Assembly: GCA_002345545.1 (NCBI GenBank)
Contig: DDVW01000072.1
Coordinates: 28,551 to 92,550, forward strand
Direction of reading: 5' to 3'
Source: Stenotrophomonas sp. UBA2302
GTDB taxonomy: Bacteria > Pseudomonadota > Gammaproteobacteria > Xanthomonadales > Xanthomonadaceae
Length of the DNA stretch: 64,000 bases
Position 1 is the first letter of the stretch, and each line of letters begins with the position of its first letter. Below, piece by piece: positions 38,844 through 49,130 of the stretch. The notes beneath the pieces were generated by a model. That model saw only the letters and a list, made by a program, of their open reading frames with translations. It ran no database searches and was not told the origin of the DNA. The position numbers and the translations under genes are program-made.

Positions 38844-41030
38844 GCGGCACGATATGGTGATCGTGCCATCCCGTCTCCCGGGTAATCGGTTGCCGGCACA
38901 ACGCGCATCGCCCCTGCTGTAACGCATAAAGGCCCGCCCACTGTTTCCGGTGCGCGCGGGACCGCAACATCCGGTCCTGCCGCCGTTTCTCCGCATACTG
39001 CTCGAACGCTGGATCAAACGGGTTGAACTCCGCCTTCACCTTGACGTGCCGGGCAATCGGCGTGTCCGCCAACTGATACAGCTCCAGCATCGGAGCCTGT
39101 GCCTCCCCTTCCTCGCGTCTTGCCGCAAATACCCAGTTCCGGGTGCCGATGGCGTGAAAGTAACGATCCTTCACCCACTTGGTGCCCTTGTTGTTGTGCC
39201 GTCGTCGCGCCCATTGCCAGAGTGCCCGAAAAAGCAGGGCATCCAAGCTATTGAACACGTTTTTGGCTACGACCGGATGGTCATAGTTCGCCCATCCTCT
39301 GAGTACCGGGTTCAACATCATGATCAGAAGGTCCTGCCTGATCGACTTGTGGCTACTGATGAGTTCCTTCACCTTGCGATAGAACGCCTGCGCGTTCTTC
39401 CTGCTCGGTTTGATGAGGAGTTTCCCGCTGTACTTGCGGAAGTTCCATCCAAGGAAATCGAAGCCTGCATCGATGTGCGTCACCCGGGTTTTTTCTTCCG
39501 ACAACTCCAATCCACGGGTGGCCAAAAACTGCTCCACCCACGGACGGACCGTCTCCACCAGCACCTCTTTCGAGGAGCCGGTGATTACGAAATCGTCGGC
39601 GTATCGGATCACGTTTACCTTTGCCTGCTGCGCCTTCGTGTATCCCAAGGTTGCGTACACATGCGCCTTGAGTCCCACTTCCAGCCCGTTCAGTGCCATG
39701 TTCGCCAAGGTCGGTGAAATAATCCCACCCTGCGGCGTCCCCTCCTCCGTCGGTTCGTACTGACCCCGATAGAGGATGCCGGCCTTCAACCACTTGCGCA
39801 GGATCATCTTGTCCATTCGGACGTGGGTCACCAGCCAGTCGTGATCGATGTGGTCAAAGCATCCTTTGATATCGGCTTCCATCACCCATTCCGGCGAGTA
39901 TTTCTTCGCCAGACAGATGAAGTTCTGCGCCATCGCATCGTGCGTCGAGCGACCTTGCCGAAAGCCGAAGCTGTTCGGGTCGCCCGTGCTTTCTGCAACC
40001 GGTTCCAGAGCCCGCAGGTGAAGTGCCTGCATGGCCCGGTCCCGCATCGTGGGGATGCCCAGCGGCCGCTCCTTCCCATTGGATTTCGGGATGAAGACGC
40101 GTCGTAGTGGCAGGGGCTTGTAGCCACGCGGACGCAGCTGGGAAATTGCCTTCCAGCGTTGCCCGGGGTCGGTCCACAGCACACGGTCTACACCCGCCGT
40201 GCGTTTGCCCTGGTTCTCCGTCACTCGTCTGACCGCCAACATCTTTGCGGTCAGGGAGCGGGTCAGCATCCGTTGCAGGGCTTTCACCCTGCGCCAGTCG
40301 CCTTCCTGTGTCGCCTTTGCGATTCGTAGCTGCATACCCCGGACGGTCCGGTGGACGTGATGCCAGTCAATGGTCATCCAGTCTTTCGGCCCGCCGGAAA
40401 ACGCAGACTCAACCGGTCGGTTGAGCTCTCTCATGCTGTTCTCCTTGTTGTGATCCACGACCACATAGGAGACACAGCACTCCCCCGATGGGGACTGTGT
40501 CCCCATGCGGGTGTTGGTTCTTTGCGGGTTTCCGCAATTCGTTGTCGCAATCCAGCACCACGTGGAAGTCGGCGTGCTCTCGCACTGGCGTGATGTTTCA
40601 ACGCCTATACCCGCCATTACAGCTGGCCATTCGCTTTTTCCACGATCCTTTACCCTCGCACCCAACAGCGTTCCTTGCGGTTCGCCTGCCACTGGGGCAG
40701 ATGGGAGGGCTTACCACGTTCCCGAGATGACACACGACCGGGTTAGGGCCTGTCTGTTCGCCGGTGAGCTTCATTAGCGACGTGCCCCGAAACTAAAGCG
40801 GGACAACTGCCCACGTACCTTTTGGTCGATGCCTGACAGCAGCTTTGGCACCCTCGTCCTAACGGCGTTTATCGACAGTTCTCTGGTCGATACCCATACC
40901 GGTCAGCCTAGCTCCCGAACCGCATTGCTGCTCGCAGTCCTCATCCCTCTCTCACGAGCTGGATGTGCCTAAAAATCAGGGGGATTCATCGTCGATAGGG
41001 CTCCGCACCTGACCGTTACCAGTCACGCAC
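38763..41030 (-). mobile_element. Full-length group II intron
   Basis: An approximately 2.27-kb element begins with the group II boundary GTGCG at 41030 (minus strand), has about 600 bases of structured RNA (domains I-III) and encodes a reverse transcriptase/maturase. It probably ends near the GTGCG of the next copy at 38762. The size is typical of bacterial group II introns. I could not draw a standard domain V hairpin with GNRA loop in the last 80 bases, so the exact 3' end and splicing competence are uncertain. It lies between ompA and metY, both on the same strand as the intron. Confidence 0.8.
38800..40434 (-). CDS. ltrA: Group II intron reverse transcriptase/maturase (LtrA-like)
   Basis: The 544-aa protein has the RT domain with GVDRVLWTDPGQRW, the fingers motif [61 protein letters not shown] and the catalytic RYADDFVI. 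The maturase X domain follows (GWANYDHPVV), then an HNH endonuclease start (CALCRQPITRETGWHDHHIV). The HNH domain is cut short: after HHIVPLRGG the frame runs IASPWKMLSR and stops, while another frame resumes with LLH, so the distal zinc ligands are lost. The ATG at 40434 follows a good AAGGAG site. It should promote splicing and mobility of the host intron. Confidence 0.93.
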   Translation of the reverse strand: MRELNRPVESAFSGGPKDWMTIDWHHVHRTVRGMQLRIAKATQEGDWRRVKALQRMLTRSLTAKMLAVRRVTENQGKRTAGVDRVLWTDPGQRWKAISQLRPRGYKPLPLRRVFIPKSNGKERPLGIPTMRDRAMQALHLRALEPVAESTGDPNSFGFRQGRSTHDAMAQNFICLAKKYSPEWVMEADIKGCFDHIDHDWLVTHVRMDKMILRKWLKAGILYRGQYEPTEEGTPQGGIISPTLANMALNGLEVGLKAHVYATLGYTKAQQAKVNVIRYADDFVITGSSKEVLVETVRPWVEQFLATRGLELSEEKTRVTHIDAGFDFLGWNFRKYSGKLLIKPSRKNAQAFYRKVKELISSHKSIRQDLLIMMLNPVLRGWANYDHPVVAKNVFNSLDALLFRALWQWARRRHNNKGTKWVKDRYFHAIGTRNWVFAARREEGEAQAPMLELYQLADTPIARHVKVKAEFNPFDPAFEQYAEKRRQDRMLRSRAHRKQWAGLYALQQGRCALCRQPITRETGWHDHHIVPLRGGIASPWKMLSR

Positions 41031-41111
41031 GCCTATCTAGGCTACCGCTAGTCGCATAGCAGGCTTCCTGCCTTGAAAACATTTTCCAAGGTGAAGCAAT
41101 GCCACCACGGA
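40883..41111. repeat. Direct repeat copy 2 (intron 3'-like tail plus 5' domain I)
   Basis: Matches 38616-38843, as described there. The part at 41031-41111 lies outside the full intron, upstream of its GTGCG boundary. Confidence 0.92.
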
Positions 41112-41114
41112 CAC
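41031..41114 (-). mobile_element. Intron-like tail upstream of the full group II intron
   Basis: About 84 bases are nearly identical to the segment that follows the HNH region at the end of the full intron (38763-38846). Either it is the 3' end of a third, otherwise lost, intron copy in tandem, or it is a short duplicated target. No RT sequence is left. Beyond 41114 the similarity stops abruptly. Confidence 0.6.
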
Positions 41115-41256
41115 GCAATCTGCGCGCCTGTTTCCAGCACCCGTTGCAGGTCTGGCACACCGTGAACTCCAAGTCGAAGTTCTCCGGTCATCGTTGCGAT
41201 GACGGACGAAACGGGAAGTACAGACGCACGTTCCCCCAGTCCGCATTGCGCGGAAA

Positions 41257-41320
41257 CCCGGAAGGATGTGCCCCTTCCGGGCTCCGTTTTACTCATGTCC
41301 CCTTGCCCGAAGGCAAGGGG
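41257..41320. terminator. Two stable hairpins downstream of ompA
   Basis: CCCGGAAGG / CCTTCCGGG (41257-41281) and CCCCTTGCC-CGAA-GGCAAGGGG (41299-41320) follow the ompA stop on the minus strand. The first is followed by TTT on the minus strand and is the likely ompA terminator. The second has its T run on the plus strand. The intron array starts about 140 bases further on. Confidence 0.65.
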
Positions 41321-41385
41321 TTTATTACAGTGTGTCTCAGAGAAAGCTGAGTCTTTTCAGTGCTTTACGATTGCTCGTGTCGCAC

Positions 41386-42480
41386 TTAGTTCTGAACGTT
41401 CAGCTCGGTGCGACGGTTCTTGGCGCGACCTTCCGGATTGTCCGAACCATCTTCGTTGGTGTTCGGAGCAATCGGACGGCTCTCACCGTAGCCGATCGGG
41501 CCGGTCATGCGCGAAGCGGCGACACCCTGGTTGGTCAGGTAGTCGTACACAGCCGTGGCGCGACGCTCGGACAGCTTCTGGTTGTAGGCGTCGGTACCCT
41601 TGGAGTCGGTGTGACCGGCAACTTCAACGCGCAGATCCGGGTAACGCTTCAGGATCTCGGCAGCCTCGGCCAGGATCGCAACGGCGTCCGGACGCAGGGT
41701 GGCCTTGTCGAAGTCGAAGTTCACGCCCTTCAGGTCGATCGACACCGGCACCGGGCAACCGTCCGGACCGATGGTCTGACCCGGCTGCGAGGTCGGGCAC
41801 TTGTCGTCGCAGTTGTTGACGCCGTCACCGTCGTCGTCCAGATCGGCGCAGCTCGGCGCAGCCGGAGCCGGCGGCGGCGGAGCGACAGCAGCGACCGGAG
41901 CCGGCCCCAGCGGAATCACGACACCGACCGAAGCCAGCACGTCACCGAACCAGTCTTCCTTCGGAGCGGCAACGCTCTGGTCGTCGAAATCGGCGCGGTA
42001 AGCCAGTTCGGCACGCACGGCGACGCGCTTTTCGAAGGTGGTCTGCAGACCGACGCCGACCTTGGCAGCCAGGTTGCCGTCCTTGCGGTCCAGCAGCTGA
42101 CCGGCCTGGGTCAGGTACTCTTCTTCAGCCTTCTGGTAGCCCAGACCTGCCAGCAGGTACGGGTTCCAGCCACGGCCTTCCTGGAGGAAGTGGCGGCGCA
42201 GATCCAAGGACACGCCGTACTGCGACCAGTTCTTGTCCTGGTTGGCGTCGAAGTTCGGGTTCTGATAGTTCAGTTCACCATCCAGCGACCAGTTCGGGCT
42301 GATGAACTTGCCCAGACCCAGCGTTGCGAACGGAGCATCGTTGGTGCCACGGTCGTTATCCTGGAAGTTGAAGCCGGCAGCACCGGTCAGGTACCAGCGG
42401 TCGTCGAAATCCTGCGCGGAAGCAGCCTGGGCGAATGCCAGACCACCCAGCAGTGCGGCGGTGAGGATCTTCTTGTTCAT
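41386..42480 (-). CDS. ompA: OmpA/OprF-family outer membrane protein
   Basis: The 364-aa precursor has a signal peptide (MNKKILTAALLGGLAFAQAASA), an N-terminal eight-stranded beta-barrel (about 25-195), and a Pro/Ala hinge (VAAVAPPPPAPAAPSCADLD). A short thrombospondin type 3-like calcium repeat (DLDDDGDGVNNCDDKCP) and a C-terminal OmpA domain follow; the latter carries the peptidoglycan-binding VEVAGHTDSKGTDAYNQKLS and GYGESRPIAPN. It anchors the outer membrane to the cell wall and is usually very abundant. An AAGGAG ribosome-binding site lies 8-13 bases before the start. Same strand as the intron array downstream. Confidence 0.95.
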   Translation of the reverse strand: MNKKILTAALLGGLAFAQAASAQDFDDRWYLTGAAGFNFQDNDRGTNDAPFATLGLGKFISPNWSLDGELNYQNPNFDANQDKNWSQYGVSLDLRRHFLQEGRGWNPYLLAGLGYQKAEEEYLTQAGQLLDRKDGNLAAKVGVGLQTTFEKRVAVRAELAYRADFDDQSVAAPKEDWFGDVLASVGVVIPLGPAPVAAVAPPPPAPAAPSCADLDDDGDGVNNCDDKCPTSQPGQTIGPDGCPVPVSIDLKGVNFDFDKATLRPDAVAILAEAAEILKRYPDLRVEVAGHTDSKGTDAYNQKLSERRATAVYDYLTNQGVAASRMTGPIGYGESRPIAPNTNEDGSDNPEGRAKNRRTELNVQN

Positions 42481-42862
42481 CTATACAACTCCTTGTTTCG
42501 GGGGTATGAAACCGATAGAGGCATGGTCCAGCACAGCAACTTCGTCGTCATATTCAAGGACGGCCGTTTCCGCACACCATCGTGGTGCACATTATGCGCG
42601 GAGCCGTGAAGGTCACGTTAACTGCTACATAACAATTGACACAGTCACTTGCTCGCCACGCAGCTGGCACGGCGCCACCCTATACAGCTTCATCAAGCCG
42701 CACAAGACCGTGATGGCGTATGCATTTCCGGGTTTTCCCGCATTGCAATATCCCCGCCACGCGGAATCCCTTGGGTGCCGGGCCTTGACTGCACGGGTTA
42801 GCGGCAGCTGAACGATTGCCTGCGTATCATGCTCCGCGCCCCATTTGGACGGAACTTTCCCC
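42481..42862. other. ompA upstream region (382 bp), no gene seen
   Basis: This divergent intergenic region carries the ompA leader and promoter (minus strand) and the start region of the oxidoreductase gene (plus strand). It is more AT-rich than its neighbours. A CATAAT -10-like box on the minus strand near 42591-42596 is a possible ompA promoter, without a clear -35. No RNA gene or conserved short frame was recognised. Confidence 0.5.
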
Positions 42863-43888
42863 ATGAAAGCTGTTGGCCTGACCCGTTATCTGCCCATCGA
42901 CGATCCCGCGTCGCTGGAAAATTTCGACCTGCCCGATCCACCCGCTCCACAGGGCAGGGATCTGCTGGTCAGCGTGCAGGCGTTATCGGTCAATCCGGTC
43001 GACACCAAATTGCGCGGTCCCAAGCCCGGGGAAGAGGCCACTCCCCGCATCCTGGGGTTCGACGCCGCCGGTACGGTGCTGGCAACCGGCCCTGACGTGA
43101 CCGCATTTGAAGTGGGCGACGAGGTCTATTACGCCGGTGATGTGACCCGGCCCGGTTGCAACGCGCAGTTGCAGCTGGTGGACGAACGCCTGGTCGGGCG
43201 CAAACCGGCCACGCTGGATTTCGCCGAAGCCGCCGCCCTGCCGCTGACCACACTGACCGCCTGGGAGCTGCTGTTCCAGCGCATGCCGTTCCAGCTGGAC
43301 GGCAAGCGCAACACCGGACGCACCCTGCTGGTCATCGGGGGTGCCGGCGGCGTCGGTTCGATCGCCATCCAGCTGGGCCGGCATGCCGGCTTCAGCGTGA
43401 TCGCCACCGCTTCGCGCGAGGAAACCGGCAACTGGTGCCGGCAGATGGGTGCCGACCATGTGGTCGACCATCGCCAGCCGCTGGCAGCGCAGCTGCAGGC
43501 ACTGGGCATTGCGCAGGTGGATGTCGCGCTCAACCTCGCCGATACCGACCTTTACTGGCAGGCGCTGGGCGAACTGCTGGCACCGCAGGGCCATGTGGGC
43601 CTGGTGGTCGAGCCCCGTGGCGAGCTGCGTATTGGCGACCCATACAAGGCCAAGTGCATCGGCATCCACTGGGAATTCATGTTCGCCCGGGCGCGCTTCC
43701 GCACTGCCGACATGATCGAACAGCACCGCATCCTCACCCGCGCGGCCAGCCTGATCGACGCCGGTGAGCTGCGCACCACGCTGATCCGGCGACTGGGGCC
43801 GATCAACGCCGCCAACCTGCGCCAGGCCCATGCCCTGCTGGAGTCCGGACGCACGATAGGCAAGGTGGCGCTGGAAGGCTGGGCGTGA
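42863..43888 (+). CDS. Zinc-type alcohol dehydrogenase-like (MDR) oxidoreductase
   Basis: The 341-aa medium-chain dehydrogenase begins MKAVGLTRYLPIDDPASL and has the NADPH-binding VIGGAGGVGSIAIQLGRHAG at about 156-175. It lacks the catalytic Cys/His zinc ligands of true alcohol dehydrogenases, so it is of the quinone oxidoreductase/ZADH type (annotated elsewhere as zinc-binding alcohol dehydrogenase family). Likely reduces a quinone or enone with NADPH. Start at 42863 chosen for the MKAV motif. Confidence 0.9.
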   Translation: MKAVGLTRYLPIDDPASLENFDLPDPPAPQGRDLLVSVQALSVNPVDTKLRGPKPGEEATPRILGFDAAGTVLATGPDVTAFEVGDEVYYAGDVTRPGCNAQLQLVDERLVGRKPATLDFAEAAALPLTTLTAWELLFQRMPFQLDGKRNTGRTLLVIGGAGGVGSIAIQLGRHAGFSVIATASREETGNWCRQMGADHVVDHRQPLAAQLQALGIAQVDVALNLADTDLYWQALGELLAPQGHVGLVVEPRGELRIGDPYKAKCIGIHWEFMFARARFRTADMIEQHRILTRAASLIDAGELRTTLIRRLGPINAANLRQAHALLESGRTIGKVALEGWA

Positions 43889-44066
43889 AAAACGGGAGCC
43901 GGGGGAAAGCAGCAAGGAACGGCTGAAGGCACACACCTGCCATCCCCAACGTTGCGCAACTGCTTTCCCCATCCCTTGGCGAACAGGAGCCGCAGTGGCA
44001 TACCGCCATTGCCGGTGCTCCCTCGCGTTATCCGGTTCAATCAAAGGGTTCCTGCCGCACAGCCCC

Positions 44067-44675
44067 ATGCCCGTCGCCTTCCGTCTACTGCAACTGCTGC
44101 TGGGGCTGTTCCTGTTCGGCATCGCCTCGGCGCTGATGATCCGCGCCGGCATCGGCATCGCGCCGTGGGATGTGCTGAGCCAGGGCATTTCCGCGCGCAG
44201 TGGCCTCGCCTTCGGCCTGGTCACCAACCTGGTGGGCGTGGGCGTGCTGCTGATGTGGTGGCCGCTGCGGCAGAAGCCGGGCGTGGGCACGGTACTGAAC
44301 GTGTTGCTGATCGGCCCGAGCGCGCAACTGGGGCTGGCCCTGCTGCCGGCAGCGCAGGGGCTCCTGTGGCAGACGGGATTGTTCGCGCTGGGGCTGGTGC
44401 TGATGGCCATCGCCACCGGCCTCTATATAGGTGCGCGCTTCGGCCCGGGGCCGCGCGATGGACTGATGACCGGCCTGCATGCCCGTACCGGCTGGGCGAT
44501 CTGGAAAGTCCGCACACTGATAGAAGCCGCCGCGCTGGCGACCGGCGGGTGGCTGGGCGGTGATGTCGGCTGGGGCACGCTGGCGTTCGCGTTGCTGATC
44601 GGCCCGCTGTGTGGCCTGACGTTGCCGCTGTTCGACCTGCGCCGCCGTAGTGGGGCGACACCGCAGCAACCGTGA
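44067..44675 (+). CDS. YczE/YitT-like membrane protein
   Basis: The 202-aa protein has about five hydrophobic segments. It matches the YczE/YyaS family, with the conserved GIGIAPWDVLSQGIS (residues about 28-42), GLYIGARFGPGPRDGLMTGLHARTG and the hydrophobic LLIGPLCGLTLPLF near the end. The family is of unknown function, sometimes encoded with TetR regulators; none is adjacent here. The ATG at 44067 was chosen; an in-frame start at 43995 would add a non-homologous leader. Confidence 0.85.
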   Translation: MPVAFRLLQLLLGLFLFGIASALMIRAGIGIAPWDVLSQGISARSGLAFGLVTNLVGVGVLLMWWPLRQKPGVGTVLNVLLIGPSAQLGLALLPAAQGLLWQTGLFALGLVLMAIATGLYIGARFGPGPRDGLMTGLHARTGWAIWKVRTLIEAAALATGGWLGGDVGWGTLAFALLIGPLCGLTLPLFDLRRRSGATPQQP

Positions 44676-44686
44676 TCCACGGATGA

Positions 44687-46846
<2,160 letters not shown>

Positions 46847-47271
46847 CACACCCCGCTGGCAACTGCCGGCAGTCCGGATGCGACCGGGCTGTTGGCATTT
46901 CCACAGGGGGACACCTCCGTCGCAACCGGCCGACCGGGGGCGCTTCGACCCCCCGGCCGCCTGCCCTTGTCGATCCCGGGCGGGGTAGCCGGAGCGGGAT
47001 GCCCGGCGAAAATCAGCCCAGCTGTGAACCTGAATGTCAACAGCGTCCATTCAGGATGAGTTTTGGATTGCCCCCCTACCGTGCGCCACTTCTTCGCTCA
47101 CCCCCCAGTCCCGGTGAGCAGGCGCGGTCCCTTCCCGATCTCATCCGGGACCGCCCACGGGGCGGCCCCGATGCCACGGCCGCCTCCCCATAACGCCAAG
47201 TCGCAGTTGTCCCAGGTTCCATCCGATGTCCGGAACCCGGCCACTGTGGCCCACACGGAGCAAGGAGATTT
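46847..47271. other. Intergenic region (425 bp) between fadH and the SleB-like gene
   Basis: No convincing gene was seen. A very stable hairpin, CCGGGGG / CCCCCGG at about 46934-46955, sits 90 bases after fadH but has no T run. Long C and G runs follow (CCCCCC near 47071 and 47100). The last 60 bases hold the AAGGAG ribosome-binding site of the next gene. Confidence 0.5.
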
Positions 47272-47730
47272 ATGAAACTGGCCTGGATTCTCTGGCTGTC
47301 GCAGATGTTGCCGCAGCCGGCCGCTGATTCGTTGTGCTTGAGCACCACCGTCTATCTGGAAGCCCGCGACCAGACCCTGCGCGGCCAGCAGGCCGTCGCC
47401 GAAGTCGCGCTGCGGCGTCTGGACAGCGGCCTGTGGGGTGACTCGATGTGCCAGGTGGTCACTGCCCGCAAGCAGTTCGCCCCGGCCTTCGTCGCACCCG
47501 GCACCCAGCTGCAGAACAACGATGCCTGGGCCGAAGCGGTGGACGTGGCTTTCGCCGCAGAGCGCAACTGGGCGCTGCCGGCCGGCCAGCGCAAGGAGAT
47601 CGTCCCGGGGGCCAGCCATTTCGCCGCGCTGTCCATCGCCAGTCCGAGCTGGCGCAATTCCTACCAGGTCGCCACCATCGGCGGGCACACCTTCTTCAAG
47701 GTGCAGTCGCTCAAGCCGCGCTCTTCCTGA
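47272..47730 (+). CDS. Cell wall hydrolase, SleB-like
   Basis: The 152-aa protein matches the Hydrolase_2/SleB superfamily: CLSTTVYLEARDQTLRGQQAVAEV (about 24-47) contains the catalytic Glu of the lytic fold. FFKVQSL near the end and GASHFAALSIASPSW are also conserved. The N-terminus is weakly hydrophobic (MKLAWILWLSQMLPQPAAD) and may be a signal peptide. Likely cleaves peptidoglycan glycan strands; a dedicated role is not evident. Confidence 0.85.
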   Translation: MKLAWILWLSQMLPQPAADSLCLSTTVYLEARDQTLRGQQAVAEVALRRLDSGLWGDSMCQVVTARKQFAPAFVAPGTQLQNNDAWAEAVDVAFAAERNWALPAGQRKEIVPGASHFAALSIASPSWRNSYQVATIGGHTFFKVQSLKPRSS

Positions 47731-47805
47731 GCCCACCGGGCCGCTTCCACCGCCGGGCGCACTTCTGGCGATAATGCGGAATCCCCCATCCTCAAGAGGA
47801 TTCCC

Positions 47806-48423
47806 ATGAAGCTCTACACCAAGCCGGGCGCCTGCTCGCTGGCCGACCACATCGCCCTGCTCTGGGCCGGCCTGCCGTTCGACCTGCAGATCGTGGACAT
47901 GGCGACCATGAAGTCGCCCGGATTCCTGGCGATGAACCCCTCCGGCGCAGTGCCGGTGCTGGAAGACGAGGGCTGGGTGCTGACCCAGAACGCGGCCATC
48001 CTGCACTACATCTGCGACAAGGCGCCGGCCGCCGGCCTGGACGGTGGCAGCGATCCGCGCACCCGCGCCGAAGTGAACCGCTGGCTGTCCTTCGTCAACG
48101 CCGACCTGCACCCGGTGTACTACCCGATCTTCGGCTCGACCAGGTATCTGGAAGACGAGGCGGTCATCGCCCGCACCCAGCAGAACTCGCGCGACAGGCT
48201 CAAGGCGCTGTACCAGCGCGTCAACGACCGGCTGGCGCAGGTGGACTGGCTGGGTGGCACACCGCGCCCGTCCATCGCCGACGCCTATACCTATGTGACC
48301 CTGCGCTGGGCCCGTGGCCTGAAGATCGATCTGGCCGGCATGGATGCGCTGGACCGCTTCGAGCAGCGGATGCTGGCCGATCCGGCGGTGCAGGCCGCGC
48401 TGAAGGCCGAAGGCCTGGACTGA
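47806..48423 (+). CDS. Glutathione S-transferase
   Basis: The 205-aa protein has the N-terminal thioredoxin-like domain (MKLYTKPGACSLADHIALLWAGLPFDL) of beta-class bacterial GSTs, with the catalytic Cys10/Ser11 region. The conserved SGAVPVLEDEG and the helical C-terminal domain including PSIADAYTYV follow. Likely conjugates or reduces electrophiles with glutathione. AAGAGG-like ribosome-binding site just upstream. Confidence 0.93.
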   Translation: MKLYTKPGACSLADHIALLWAGLPFDLQIVDMATMKSPGFLAMNPSGAVPVLEDEGWVLTQNAAILHYICDKAPAAGLDGGSDPRTRAEVNRWLSFVNADLHPVYYPIFGSTRYLEDEAVIARTQQNSRDRLKALYQRVNDRLAQVDWLGGTPRPSIADAYTYVTLRWARGLKIDLAGMDALDRFEQRMLADPAVQAALKAEGLD

Positions 48424-48516
48424 CCGGCAGCCGGGTGGTGGCACACGCCACGCCGGCGCATCCAGCAACCGCGGCCGCCGGCTTCTCCCGGCGGCCGCGG
48501 ACATTCCAGGGTCGGC

Positions 48517-48996
48517 TCAGGCCAGCACCAGCGCCCGGGTTTCCTCCAGCCAGCGCGTGGCAAACGCCGGACTCTTGGCCTTGCCCAGGGCCGTGGCCAG
48601 TTCCGGCCACAGCTGCTCCAGCCCGACCGCGGTCTTGCTGCGCTCGATTTTCAGCTGGATCAGGTAGCCCTTCAGGCCCAGGTGCTTGCGCACCGACTCG
48701 GCCATCCAGTCGCGCAGCTGCTGGTAGCGCAGCGGATCATCGCCCAGCTGCATGGTGACCGGCACGGCCGGCTTGACCTCGGCACTGCCACTCACCGCTT
48801 CGATCAACTCCAGTGACGCCAGCTGCGCCAGCACATCCTCCGGTGCACGCAGGCCCTGCGCCATCTGCAACAGCTCACGCTCATCACGCTGGCCATCGAC
48901 CAGCAGCAGCACCGCGCGCAGGCCCGGTACCAGCCGCAGGCCGCGATCCTCGATCTCACGACGGCCAGCGGCCGTCTTGGCATAGATGAATGCCAT
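48517..48996 (-). CDS. Conserved hypothetical protein, cytoplasmic
   Basis: The 159-aa product lacks a signal peptide or membrane segment. The first 60 residues (MAFIYAKTAAGRREIEDRGL, LVDGQRDERELLQMAQGLRA) resemble a winged-helix-like fold seen in several xanthomonad proteins of unknown function, although I do not recognise a named family. The C-terminal 70 residues are helical. The frame is open to 49023; the ATG at 48996 was chosen as the likely start. Located between gst and prpE on the minus strand, downstream of prpE by 135 bases. Confidence 0.7.
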   Translation of the reverse strand: MAFIYAKTAAGRREIEDRGLRLVPGLRAVLLLVDGQRDERELLQMAQGLRAPEDVLAQLASLELIEAVSGSAEVKPAVPVTMQLGDDPLRYQQLRDWMAESVRKHLGLKGYLIQLKIERSKTAVGLEQLWPELATALGKAKSPAFATRWLEETRALVLA

Positions 48997-49130
48997 TCCC
49001 CCTCCCACAGTTATGCGTCGCAATCACGGCACACACCGCGCGATCCCGGGCCCCCGCCCCGGATCACCTCACCTGCATGTGTGCCGCCCCCTTGCGATCA
49101 CTGCCTGTCGGCCTGTGTGCCCACCGCGCG

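Noticed and set aside
38309..41114. Insertion sequence or CRISPR-like repeat array
   Set aside because: No transposase, terminal inverted repeats or regular spacers. The repeats are explained by two group II intron copies.
41115..41350. Short plus-strand open frame of 83 aa between the intron tail and ompA
   Set aside because: It runs through two terminator-like hairpins and has no homology by eye; the region is better explained as the ompA 3' region.
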